Source: Planotetraspora sp. A-T 1434
GTDB taxonomy: Bacteria; Actinomycetota; Actinomycetes; Streptosporangiales; Streptosporangiaceae
Assembly (NCBI RefSeq): GCF_025420585.1
Contig: NZ_JAOEGB010000014.1
Location: forward strand, 1 to 64,000
Length of the DNA stretch: 64,000 nucleotides
Direction of reading: 5' to 3'
The position numbers were made by a program, and so were the translations under genes. This document shows, piece by piece, positions 47,031 through 55,022 of this stretch; within the stretch, counting starts at the first letter, position 1, and each line of letters begins with the position of its first letter. The notes below the pieces were generated by a model, which saw only the letters and a list, made by a program, of their open reading frames with translations, made no database searches and was not told where the DNA came from.

Positions 47031-49532
47031 TCAGTCCTCCTCTTCCTCGACGTCGGGCATGGGGAGGCGGTGCCGGGGGGCGGGCATCCGGGAGCCGGGT
47101 CCCTTCACGCTCTGCCAGATGGCCTTGTTGAAGGTCGCCTCGTCGATCTGGTCCTCGTGGGTCAGGTTCTGCTTCGCCGAGATGGCCGCCATCGGCGCGT
47201 CCGCCGGGTTCTTCGCGTCGAACGGCTGGGCGGGCAGCAGCGCGTCGTACGGCCGGGCGTCGGGCCGGCCGGTGAACGACGGGGTCATGGGGGTGGCATA
47301 GGCGTCGAACTGGGTCATCGGCCGGATCCCGGCGATCAGCTCGATGGTGTGCAACATCGACACCGTGCTGTAGAAGGTCGAGTCGACCCGCCCGGTCTGG
47401 GTGTACGGGCTCACGACCAGGGCCACGGTCCGGTGGGCGTCGATGTGGTCGGGGCCGTTCTGGGCGTCGTCCTCCACTACGAAGATCGCGGTATCGGCCC
47501 AGAACCTGGAGTGCGACACCGCGTCCACCAGCTGGCCGACGGCGTAGTCGTTGTCGGCGACGCACGCCTCCGGCGTCGGCGCGCCGGCGAGCGTGCCCGC
47601 CGTGTGATCGGTGCCCAGCCGGACGAGCTCGACGTCCGGGAGCTTTCCGTTCTCCTCGTAGGCGCGGAACTCCCTGAGCCACTCGCACATGCGGCCCGCC
47701 CCCGCTTCGCAGTGATCGGGCTTCTTCATGTCGAACCCCGCGAAGGCCGGGTCGGTGTTGCCGGGCAGGTCGGGATCGATCGGGTCGGTCACCCCGGCGC
47801 TGGAGGTGTAGAAGCCGTAGTTCCGGTAGGACACGCCGGCGTCGGTGAGCCGGTTCCAGATATAGGCGTCCCGATAGTCCCGGTTGGGAGCCGTCGCCGG
47901 GTTGCCGCCCTCCCAGTCGTAGGGGTGGTTGCGTTCGGAGTAGCCCGCGGGCCATGTCTGCTCGGTGTAGGCGTTGGAGTTGGCCGCCGTGGACCAGTTC
48001 CAGCCCTGGGCGCTGATCTCGGCGTCGGCGTAGAAGTTGTCGAGCGTCACGAACCGGCGGGCCAGCTCGCGGGTGTTCGGCGCGGAGGACTCCCCGAAGA
48101 GGTTGAGGCCGGGATCGCCGTTCCCCCTGCCCAGGCTCCCCAGGACCTGGTCGTAGGTGCGGTTCTCCCGGACGACGTAGATGACGTGCTTGATCGGCGT
48201 CGGCCCACCGGGGTGGAGGGGGATGACGGCGCTGGGAGCGGAGGCGCGATCTCTCCCGTTGCCGGAGCCCCCGTTGCCGGAGCTCCCGTTGTTGGCGGCG
48301 ACCTGCCGTGACCACGCGGCGAGCCGGGCTGGGTCCGCCACTCCGGAGATGACCGACAGCGTGCCCTTGATCATCGAGCCGATGTACTGGTCGGGAGAGG
48401 TCGAGGCGTGGGGGTCCGGATGCCCGGGGCCGTCGTTCGGCCCGGCCCCGAGCCCCTTGGCGTTGGTGACGAGCAGCCGGTCGCCGATGACCTGGATCGA
48501 GGTGGGATACCAACCTGTGGGGATGAGGCCCAGCACCCGGCCCCGCCGTACGTCGATCACAGCCACGTCGTTGTTGCCGGAGTTGGCGACGTAGAGCACC
48601 CGCTCATCGCCGGAGAGGGCGACGGCGACCGGATTGCCGCCGATCTCGGCCCCACGGTGGGGGCGGACGTCGATCCGGCTCTCCACCTGGTTCTTCACCG
48701 TGTCGATCACGTCGACCTCGTCGCTGTCGGCCGCCGCGACGTAAAGCCGCTCTCCGGACCGGTCCAGCACGGCCTTGTTCGGATGGGTGCCGACCTGGAC
48801 GGTGGCCGTGAGGGAGGGATCGCCCCCGCTCGAAGCATGGGCGACGTCGACCACGCTGACCGTCGTGTCGCCCTGGTTGGTGACGTACGCGGTGGCGCCG
48901 TCCCTCGACAGCGTGACGCCGTAGGGGTTGTGCCCCACAGCCGTCGATGTGACCGAGCCGGTCTCGACGTCGATGACGGAGAAGGCGTCCGCGAGCTGGT
49001 CGGCGACGTAGAGCGTCGTGCCGCCGGGGGAGACGGCCAGCCCGGCCGGGAACATGTTGATCTTCTTCCCGGCAGGGCTCCTGGTGGGTAGCTTCAGGGC
49101 ATCCGTCTCCGTGAGCCGCCCGTCCGACACGGTGAAGACACGGATCTTGTTGTTGCCCCCGGCGCTGGCGTACGCGCGGGTGCCGTCAGGGCTCCAGGCC
49201 ACGCCGACGTACAGCGCTTCGGGCCTGCCGTACGACAGGGTCTGCGTGACCTTGCCTGTCGCGGTGTCGATGAGCTGGAGCGACTGGTCGCCCTGGCCGT
49301 CGTTGGTCACCAGCAGCGTGGAGCCGTCGGGCGAGAGCGCCGAGGCGAGCGGCAGCACTTCCAGGCCGACCTGGGCTCCCGCCGGGGTGACGCGGAAGCC
49401 GACGGGGGTGACGGCGGTGCCGTCGCCCTGCGGACCCACGTTTCCGCTCACGACGCCGTACGCGACGCCGCCGCCGATCAGCACGGCGACGGCCGCGACC
49501 AGGGTGATGAGCCGGTGCCTCGGACTTCTCAT
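47031..49532 (-). CDS. Secreted YncE-type beta-propeller/alkaline phosphatase family protein
   Basis: Protein of 833 residues. A membrane-anchor or signal segment (residues 8-30) is followed by a seven-bladed YVTN/YncE propeller (LYVADQLADAFSVIDVETGSV, AYVTNQGDTTVSVVDV, LYVANSGNNDVAVIDV in separate blades) to about residue 400. Then comes a phosphoesterase domain with VIYVVRENRTYDQVLGSLG and DAQNGPDHIDAHR, where a nucleophile Thr in ENRTYD and metal-binding Asp/His are expected for AcpA/phospholipase-C-like enzymes. It probably hydrolyses phosphate esters outside the cell. Three 11-nt direct repeats resembling a PHO box lie 55-87 bases upstream of the start. DUF4326 follows in the same transcript. 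Confidence 0.88.
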   Translation of the reverse strand: MRSPRHRLITLVAAVAVLIGGGVAYGVVSGNVGPQGDGTAVTPVGFRVTPAGAQVGLEVLPLASALSPDGSTLLVTNDGQGDQSLQLIDTATGKVTQTLSYGRPEALYVGVAWSPDGTRAYASAGGNNKIRVFTVSDGRLTETDALKLPTRSPAGKKINMFPAGLAVSPGGTTLYVADQLADAFSVIDVETGSVTSTAVGHNPYGVTLSRDGATAYVTNQGDTTVSVVDVAHASSGGDPSLTATVQVGTHPNKAVLDRSGERLYVAAADSDEVDVIDTVKNQVESRIDVRPHRGAEIGGNPVAVALSGDERVLYVANSGNNDVAVIDVRRGRVLGLIPTGWYPTSIQVIGDRLLVTNAKGLGAGPNDGPGHPDPHASTSPDQYIGSMIKGTLSVISGVADPARLAAWSRQVAANNGSSGNGGSGNGRDRASAPSAVIPLHPGGPTPIKHVIYVVRENRTYDQVLGSLGRGNGDPGLNLFGESSAPNTRELARRFVTLDNFYADAEISAQGWNWSTAANSNAYTEQTWPAGYSERNHPYDWEGGNPATAPNRDYRDAYIWNRLTDAGVSYRNYGFYTSSAGVTDPIDPDLPGNTDPAFAGFDMKKPDHCEAGAGRMCEWLREFRAYEENGKLPDVELVRLGTDHTAGTLAGAPTPEACVADNDYAVGQLVDAVSHSRFWADTAIFVVEDDAQNGPDHIDAHRTVALVVSPYTQTGRVDSTFYSTVSMLHTIELIAGIRPMTQFDAYATPMTPSFTGRPDARPYDALLPAQPFDAKNPADAPMAAISAKQNLTHEDQIDEATFNKAIWQSVKGPGSRMPAPRHRLPMPDVEEEED

Positions 49533-49586
49533 GGTGGTCCCTCCTGACCACCGCCGGACGCTACACGCCCGGAGCCGCCCCGTTCT

Positions 49587-49619
49587 TCCAGTTAAACCAA
49601 AGCTGACCTGGAGCTGATA
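49587..49619 (-). promoter_or_regulatory. PHO-box-like 11-nt direct repeats upstream of the phosphoesterase
   Basis: Read on the minus strand, TATCAGCTCCA, GGTCAGCTTTG and GTTTAACTGGA are three contiguous 11-nt units with the G[GT]TCA-like core of actinomycete PhoP boxes. The first and third are imperfect. They lie 55-87 bases upstream of the start codon. Confidence 0.5.
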
Positions 49620-49677
49620 CTCGGGGGCGTCGTGTGGTGGGAGGGACCTTCAGCGGGTGACGCGGGCCGTACAGGTG

Positions 49678-50682
49678 TCAGGGGCTGACATAGGTGGGGA
49701 GGTTCGCCGCCACGATGTGCTCGTGGAAGGTGAAGACCTCGGGATCCCTCGGGTCGATCTCCGCGCTCACCCAGTGGTTCTGCGCGCTTCCGAAGGTCTG
49801 CACCCGCGTGACGTTCTCGATGACCTGGTTCTTCGCGTCGGTCAGCGGCTTGTCGACCTTGAAGACGTGCGAGTCGCCGTTGACCAGCAGGACCTGCCCG
49901 GGGAAGGCGATGGAGAGCTGGGCCAGCTTCCGCTTCGTGTCCGCGAAGTGGGCGGTCGGCTCCTCGGTCCACATGTCGGCCTGGAGGACGACGACGACCG
50001 CCTTCGACCCGGCGTCGCGGGCGGCGGCGAAGCCGCGGTCGAGCCACTCGAGGTTGGCCGCGTTGCGCGCGGTGTACTCGGCCTGGTCGCCGTCGGTCTG
50101 CTTGCCGCTCGCGTCGAACTGGGGAGCGTTGTTGTCGCTGCCCGGGATGTTGAGGCCGACATAGGTGACCGCGCCGTACTGCCACCGCACGTTCTCGGGA
50201 TAGGCGGGCGTCTGGCGTTCCAGCTTCAGCGTCCGCTGGCCCAGCGAGTCGGGGGTCGCGGCGAACGTGCGGCGGATGAGGGCGAGGCGCTCGTTCGGGT
50301 CGTAGCTCCCGTTGCTCGGCCGGTCGCAGTCGGTCCACTCGTTGTCGCCGGGGACATAGACGAGCGGCCGGCGGAAGGAAGCGAAGTTCTTCACGGCCAG
50401 GTCGTACTGCGGCTGGTCACAGCGCTCGCTGCCGTTCTTGATGTCGCCGTCGAACAGGGTGAACGCCAGACGGTGGTCGGCGTTGATCTCGTCGATCACC
50501 CGGGGGAACTGCACGCGCCCGATGTCGCCGTACGGCGCGTCCCCGATGAGCGCGATCTCGTAGGCGCGGTTCGACCCCTCGTGGTCGTCACCCCGCTTCG
50601 AATTCCCACTGGCGTTGGCGGTGAGCGTCCCGCCCAGCATCACCAACGCGCCCACGGCCGCTACAGCCAATGTTCTCCGCAT
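49678..50682 (-). CDS. Secreted metallophosphoesterase
   Basis: Protein of 334 residues with a signal peptide (MRRTLAVAAVGALVMLGGT, cleavage near ANA-SG). The calcineurin-like fold is visible: LIGDAPYGD (first metal Asp), FTLFDGDIKNGSE, YVPGDNEWTDCD (GDNE for GDNH), and VVVVLQADMW and LVNGDSHVFK carrying the metal-binding residues. It should release phosphate from organic esters outside the cell. A PHO-like repeat containing GTTCACCGGAG lies 82-114 bases upstream. It precedes the YncE-type phosphoesterase by 145 bases on the same strand. Together they form a probable phosphate-scavenging pair. Confidence 0.85.
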   Translation of the reverse strand: MRRTLAVAAVGALVMLGGTLTANASGNSKRGDDHEGSNRAYEIALIGDAPYGDIGRVQFPRVIDEINADHRLAFTLFDGDIKNGSERCDQPQYDLAVKNFASFRRPLVYVPGDNEWTDCDRPSNGSYDPNERLALIRRTFAATPDSLGQRTLKLERQTPAYPENVRWQYGAVTYVGLNIPGSDNNAPQFDASGKQTDGDQAEYTARNAANLEWLDRGFAAARDAGSKAVVVVLQADMWTEEPTAHFADTKRKLAQLSIAFPGQVLLVNGDSHVFKVDKPLTDAKNQVIENVTRVQTFGSAQNHWVSAEIDPRDPEVFTFHEHIVAANLPTYVSP

Positions 50683-51122
50683 TCCCAGTCCTCCCAGAAC
50701 TCACGCGACGGACTGCTGAATCCCAGTGCATTCGCATGGCAGTTCGACGACGCCGCGAGGCACCTCCGGTGAACGATCGGCGAATCTCCGATACAACGGC
50801 GTAGACCTGCCGCCCCACCTCTGTGAGCACATGGCCGACGTCTACAAGGGGAGGCGGCAGGGCTGAAGTGTGGATTGTGGGTTGGCGACGTTTGACGCTC
50901 GGGAATACTCCAAGTGGGTGTGTCGCGCATCCGATGCGGGGAGGGGGCCTGCGCGCGGCATCCGATCAAGGCCAGCAACCGGGTCGCGGGGGTTCGAATG
51001 CCGGTTGGAGCTCTATTTCGCGCATGGCCGTCGGCGAGTCCGATAAACGACGTCACCGGCTTTGCCCTGCCTTCTAACCGTGTGCCCGCCATCCATCAGG
51101 ACACGCAAAGGGGACAGACGCC
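50683..51122. other. Intergenic region between phosphatase and fasciclin genes
   Basis: This 440-base gap holds the PHO-like repeats near its left end and otherwise no supported gene. GCATCCGAT occurs twice about 38 bases apart (50927-50935 and 50965-50973), and a TTTGACGCTCGGGAAT stretch around 50891 could serve as part of a promoter for the fasciclin gene. Nothing firmer can be said. Confidence 0.4.
50764..50796 (-). promoter_or_regulatory. PHO-box-like 11-nt direct repeats upstream of the metallophosphoesterase
   Basis: On the minus strand, TTGTATCGGAG, ATTCGCCGATC and GTTCACCGGAG are contiguous 11-nt units. The last matches the GTTCACC core of PhoP boxes exactly, the middle one at five of seven core bases, and the first mainly in its second half. 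They lie 82-114 bases upstream of the start codon. Confidence 0.6.
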
Positions 51123-51887
51123 ATGAACAATCGTCTTCTCGCCCTATCGGTCGCGGCGGTCGCCGTATCCTTCACGACGGCATACGGCGCCGGCACCTAC
51201 AGCAGTGGAGCAGGCGCGGCCGTCGCCCGGGCGACGGTGAGTCCCGCGCCGGAAGTCACTCCCACCGAAGAGACCCCGACAGGTACGGCGTCGCCCGAGA
51301 CCAGTCCCACGGCCACGGCATCGGAGTCCGCGTCGCCTGTCGGGCCGGGGTGCGCCGCCTTGCCGACCTCGGGTCCGGGCAGCCCGGCCGAGCTGGCGAA
51401 CGAGCCGGTGGGCACCGCCCTCTCGCACGTTCCGACCCTGTCCACGCTGGCGACCGCGGCGCAGAAGGCCGGCGTGGTGCAGACTCTGAACTCCGCGGAG
51501 GACATCACGGTCTTCGCGCCCAGCAACGACGCCTTCAACAAGATTCCCAAGAACCAGCTCGACAAGATCCTGGCCGACAGGCAGGCTCTCAGCACCATCC
51601 TGGCCTATCACGTGGTCAAGGGCCGGAAGACGCCGACCGACCTGGAGAAAGGCAGCTTCACCACTCTGCAGGGCGGCACGATCACCACGAGCCGCTCAGG
51701 GCAGACCTTCAAGGTCAACGATGCCACCGTCGTCTGCGGCGGGCTGCGCACCCGCAACGCCACCGTGTACATCATCGACACCGTTCTGAAGCCCACGGCA
51801 GGGACGGCGTCGCCCACCTCATCGCCGACATCGTCTCCGACATCGTCTCCGACATCGTCTCCGACGTCGTCGCCGACACCGTCCTGA
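51123..51887 (+). CDS. Secreted fasciclin-domain (FAS1) protein
   Basis: Protein of 254 residues. A signal peptide (residues 1-23) is followed by a Thr/Pro/Ser-rich linker and one FAS1 domain (about 85-230): LSTLATAAQKAGVVQTLN, ITVFAPSNDAFNKIP, LAYHVVKGRKTP and VYIIDTVLKP are the H1/H2 family motifs. FAS1 domains mediate adhesion. The C-terminus is a run of SSPT repeats encoded by a 12-nt tandem repeat, a likely site of O-glycosylation, without LPXTG or membrane anchor. The start is ATG; the ribosome site AAAGGGGACAG lies nearby. It is convergent with the MFS gene. Confidence 0.9.
   Translation: MNNRLLALSVAAVAVSFTTAYGAGTYSSGAGAAVARATVSPAPEVTPTEETPTGTASPETSPTATASESASPVGPGCAALPTSGPGSPAELANEPVGTALSHVPTLSTLATAAQKAGVVQTLNSAEDITVFAPSNDAFNKIPKNQLDKILADRQALSTILAYHVVKGRKTPTDLEKGSFTTLQGGTITTSRSGQTFKVNDATVVCGGLRTRNATVYIIDTVLKPTAGTASPTSSPTSSPTSSPTSSPTSSPTPS
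51819..51880. repeat. 12-nt SSPT tandem repeats in the fasciclin gene
   Basis: Repeated TCG-TCT-CCG-ACA units (about five copies, the last two with silent changes) encode the Ser-Ser-Pro-Thr tail. Copy number could vary by slippage without changing frame. Confidence 0.8.
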
Positions 51888-51977
51888 AGCTCGGCGCAGG
51901 GGCGGCCGGATGGGGGCGTGAGCCGTGCCACGCGGCTTACGCCCCTTCCGCATGTCCGGGAGGCGTTCGCGCGGCGG

Positions 51978-53216
51978 CTAACGCGGTTGGTATCGGCGGA
52001 AAGCGGGGACGGAAAGGCCGGCGACGAGCACGATGAGGGCGCAGACAAGGCCGCCGCCGACCCACGCGGGCACCAGGCCGAACGCCGCGGCCGTCGCGCC
52101 CGCTCTGATGTCGCCCAGCCTCGGGCCGCCCGCCACCACGACGAAGAAGACACCCTGGAGGCGCCCCCGCATGTCGTCGGGGGCGTACGTCTGGAGGATC
52201 GTCTGCCGCCACACGGCCGAGACGAGGTCGGTGAAGCCGGCCGCCGCGAGCAGGGCGACGACGAGCCAGAGTTGCGACGCCAGCCCGGCCGCGGCCACCG
52301 TGAGCCCCCACAGCGCGATCACGAAGGTCAGCGCCATGCCCTGCCTTCGGACCCGGCCCACCCACCCGGACGACACGCCCCCGATGACCGCTCCGAGCGC
52401 CACACTCGCGGACAGCCAGCCGAAGGCCACGGCCGAGCCGCCGAAACGGGTGGCGGTGAGCTCGGGGTAGAGGGCCCGCGGCAGCGCGAAGGCCATGGCG
52501 ATGATGTCCACGACGAACGACATCAGCACGATCGGGCTGCCGATGATGTAGCGCAACCCGTCGACCACCGCCCGTAGGCCGGGCGCGGCGGCCTCGCCGA
52601 GCGGTTCGAGCCGCGGCAGCCGTACGGCGGCGTAGAGGCTGGCGCTGAACAGGACGGCGTCGATGAGGTACGCCACGCCGTACCCGCCGCCGGCGAGCAC
52701 GACACCGCCCAGCAGCGGGCCGAGGACGGCGCCCAGGCTGCCCAGAGTGAAGTTGAGGGTGTTGGCCGACGGCACCAGATGCGCCGGGACCAGCCTCGGG
52801 ACGATGGCGTTGCGGGTGGGCGACGCGATCGCGACCCCGGTGGACTGTACGGCCACGGCGGCGATGAGCAGCCAGACGTTGTCGAGGAACACCGCGTTCA
52901 GCAGTAGCGTCAGCGTCGCGCTCCAGCTTACGAGCGAGCTGGTGAGGAGCAGTTTGCGGCGGTCCACGGCGTCGGCGATCGCGCCGCCCCACAGGCCGAA
53001 GACGATCAGGGGCACGAGCGCGACCGGTCCGAGGAGCCCGACCCACAGCGACGACTGGGTCAGCGCGTACACCTGGGCGCTGACCGCGACGGCGGTGAGC
53101 TGGTAGCCGATGAACGAGAGTGCCTGGCCGAACAGGAGCCGCCGAAAGTGGGGGGTCGCCAGTGGCCGGGTGTCCATGGCATGCCGGCGGACGAACTCTC
53201 GAACGCTCTCAGTCAC
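51978..53216 (-). CDS. MFS transporter, 12 helices (enterobactin-exporter-like)
   Basis: Transporter of 412 residues. The loop GLWGGAIADAVDRRKLLL between helices 2 and 3, AVDGLRYIIGSP in the central linker, and YAPDDMRGRLQGVFFVV in the C-terminal half match the EntS/DHA3-type efflux branch. It should move a siderophore-like or hydrophobic compound outward with protons. I chose the GTG giving VTESVREFVRR, with GGAAGGG eight bases upstream; the open frame extends much further in shadow. It is divergent from a DHA2-type transporter, a paired arrangement without an obvious shared regulator. Confidence 0.85.
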   Translation of the reverse strand: MTESVREFVRRHAMDTRPLATPHFRRLLFGQALSFIGYQLTAVAVSAQVYALTQSSLWVGLLGPVALVPLIVFGLWGGAIADAVDRRKLLLTSSLVSWSATLTLLLNAVFLDNVWLLIAAVAVQSTGVAIASPTRNAIVPRLVPAHLVPSANTLNFTLGSLGAVLGPLLGGVVLAGGGYGVAYLIDAVLFSASLYAAVRLPRLEPLGEAAAPGLRAVVDGLRYIIGSPIVLMSFVVDIIAMAFALPRALYPELTATRFGGSAVAFGWLSASVALGAVIGGVSSGWVGRVRRQGMALTFVIALWGLTVAAAGLASQLWLVVALLAAAGFTDLVSAVWRQTILQTYAPDDMRGRLQGVFFVVVAGGPRLGDIRAGATAAAFGLVPAWVGGGLVCALIVLVAGLSVPAFRRYQPR

Positions 53217-53465
53217 GCCGAATACCCTTCCATACCGGCTCATACCGGGATTTCGGGGCATCGATGCTCTCAATTGGCGCAGGTCAGTACATAGGTCGGG
53301 AATGTAATGGGGGTAACGGACGGTTGCGTACTCCCGGGACGGGTCTGCCGCCAGGGGGTTGGTCCGGCCCTCGACCGCGAGCCTTCGGCAGCATGCCCTA
53401 CGGCCGGCGTTCGGCAGCACGCCTTCGAGAACACGGGTTCGACAAGCACAGGGAGCTCCTCCGAC

Positions 53466-54983
53466 GTGACGACGGTAACGACCCCGAAGGGCATCGGTCT
53501 CAGGTCGGAGCGCGGTCCGGTGCTGGCCGCCATCATGCTCTGCACCGGCCTGGTGGCACTGGACAGCACGATCATCGCTACAGCGGTGCCGTCCGTCGTC
53601 CGGGACTTGGGCGGCTTCTCCCAGTTTCCCTGGCTGTTCTCGATCTACCTGCTCACGCAGGCGGTGACGGTTCCGCTGTACGGCAAGTTGGCCGACATCT
53701 TCGGGCGTAAGCCGGTCATGTTCTTCGGCATCGCGGTGTTCCTCGCCGGGTCGGTGCTGTGCGGCGTGGCCTGGAGCATGCCGGCGCTCATCGCGTTCCG
53801 GGCCCTGCAGGGCATCGGGGCCGGGGCCGTACAGCCCATGAGCATCACGATGGTCGGCGACCTCTACTCCGTCGAGGAACGGGCGCGGGTGCAGGGCTAC
53901 GTGGCCAGCGTGTGGGGGGTCGCCGCCGTGGTGGGGCCCGCCCTCGGCGGCCTCTTCTCGGAGTACCTCTCCTGGCGCTGGATCTTCTTCATCAACCTGC
54001 CGCTCGGGGCCGTCGCCGCCTGGACGCTCGCCCGGCGCTTCAAGGAGCGGGTGACGCGGAGCTCGCCCCGGATCGACTACGTCGGTGCGGCACTGCTCAC
54101 CGCCGGCTCCTCCCTGCTCATCCTCGGCCTGCTCGAAGGCGGGGTGGCGTGGAGCTGGGGGTCGGCTCCCAGCCTGCTCATCTTCGCGGCGGGGCTCGCC
54201 ATGGTCGTCGCGTTCGTCGTCGTGGAGCGCAGGGCGGCCGAGCCCATCCTGCCGCTGTGGGTCTTCCGGCACCGCACACTGACAGGCGGCAATCTCGTGG
54301 GCCTCGGCGTGGGCGCGCTCATGATCGGCCTCAGCTCGTACGTGCCGACCTTCGTACAGGGTGTCCTCGGCACGGGGGCCCTGGTCGCCGGCTTCGCCCT
54401 GGCGGCGCTCACCATCGGGTGGCCCCTCGCGGCGACCTTCTCGGGCCGCCTTTACATGCGCATCGGTTTCCGGGACACGGCCGTCATCGGCAGCGCCCTC
54501 GTCGTGGCGGGCGCCGTCCTCGGGGCGCTGGTCACCCAGCGGACGCACGTGTGGACGGTGGCGGCGGCATGCTTCGTCGTCGGCGCCGGCCTGGGGCTCT
54601 CCTCCAGCCCCACCATGGTCGCCATCCAGTCCGTCGTCGGGTGGGAGCGCCGGGGCGTCGTCACCGCGACCAACATGTTCTCCCGCTCGATCGGCAGCGC
54701 GGTCGGGGCGGCGATCTTCGGGGCGATCTCCAACGCCACATTGGCCGACCGCTTCGCCCACCCGCCGGCCTCGCTGGCCGGCCGGCTGCCCGACAGCGTC
54801 GACGCCACCAGTCTCGTGCTCGGCGCTCACGGCTCGGCCGCGCGGTCGCCCACGGCGTCCTTCATCCGCGCGGCGCTCTACGAGGCGAGCCACCACGTCT
54901 TCCAGGCGCTCGTCGTGGTGGCGGTGCTCATCGTGGCTGCCATCCTCTTCATGCCACGGCGCACCGCACAGCTCACCACGTAG
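53466..54983 (+). CDS. DHA2-family multidrug MFS transporter
   Basis: Fourteen-helix drug:H+ antiporter type, about 505 residues. The motif LVALDSTIIATAVPSVVRDLG in helix 1, YGKLADIFGRKPV (motif A), RALQGIGAGAVQPMSI (motif B/C region) and WRWIFFINLPLG are canonical. It probably exports cationic or amphiphilic compounds. I chose the GTG at 53466 because GGGAG lies near and homology starts with TTPKGIGL. The ORF can extend to 53307 but that stretch is low-complexity. A 249-base region separates it from the divergent transporter; no TetR or MarR gene is adjacent. Confidence 0.85.
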   Translation: MTTVTTPKGIGLRSERGPVLAAIMLCTGLVALDSTIIATAVPSVVRDLGGFSQFPWLFSIYLLTQAVTVPLYGKLADIFGRKPVMFFGIAVFLAGSVLCGVAWSMPALIAFRALQGIGAGAVQPMSITMVGDLYSVEERARVQGYVASVWGVAAVVGPALGGLFSEYLSWRWIFFINLPLGAVAAWTLARRFKERVTRSSPRIDYVGAALLTAGSSLLILGLLEGGVAWSWGSAPSLLIFAAGLAMVVAFVVVERRAAEPILPLWVFRHRTLTGGNLVGLGVGALMIGLSSYVPTFVQGVLGTGALVAGFALAALTIGWPLAATFSGRLYMRIGFRDTAVIGSALVVAGAVLGALVTQRTHVWTVAAACFVVGAGLGLSSSPTMVAIQSVVGWERRGVVTATNMFSRSIGSAVGAAIFGAISNATLADRFAHPPASLAGRLPDSVDATSLVLGAHGSAARSPTASFIRAALYEASHHVFQALVVVAVLIVAAILFMPRRTAQLTT

Positions 54984-55022
54984 CGCAGGCCGGGTTCGAC
55001 GCGAGGCGGGAATTCGGCGGTG

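Noticed and set aside
51978-54896. 972-codon minus-strand ORF including the MFS transporter
   Set aside because: Only the part from 53216 onward is the transporter. The upstream half is antisense to the DHA2 exporter and has no ribosome site.
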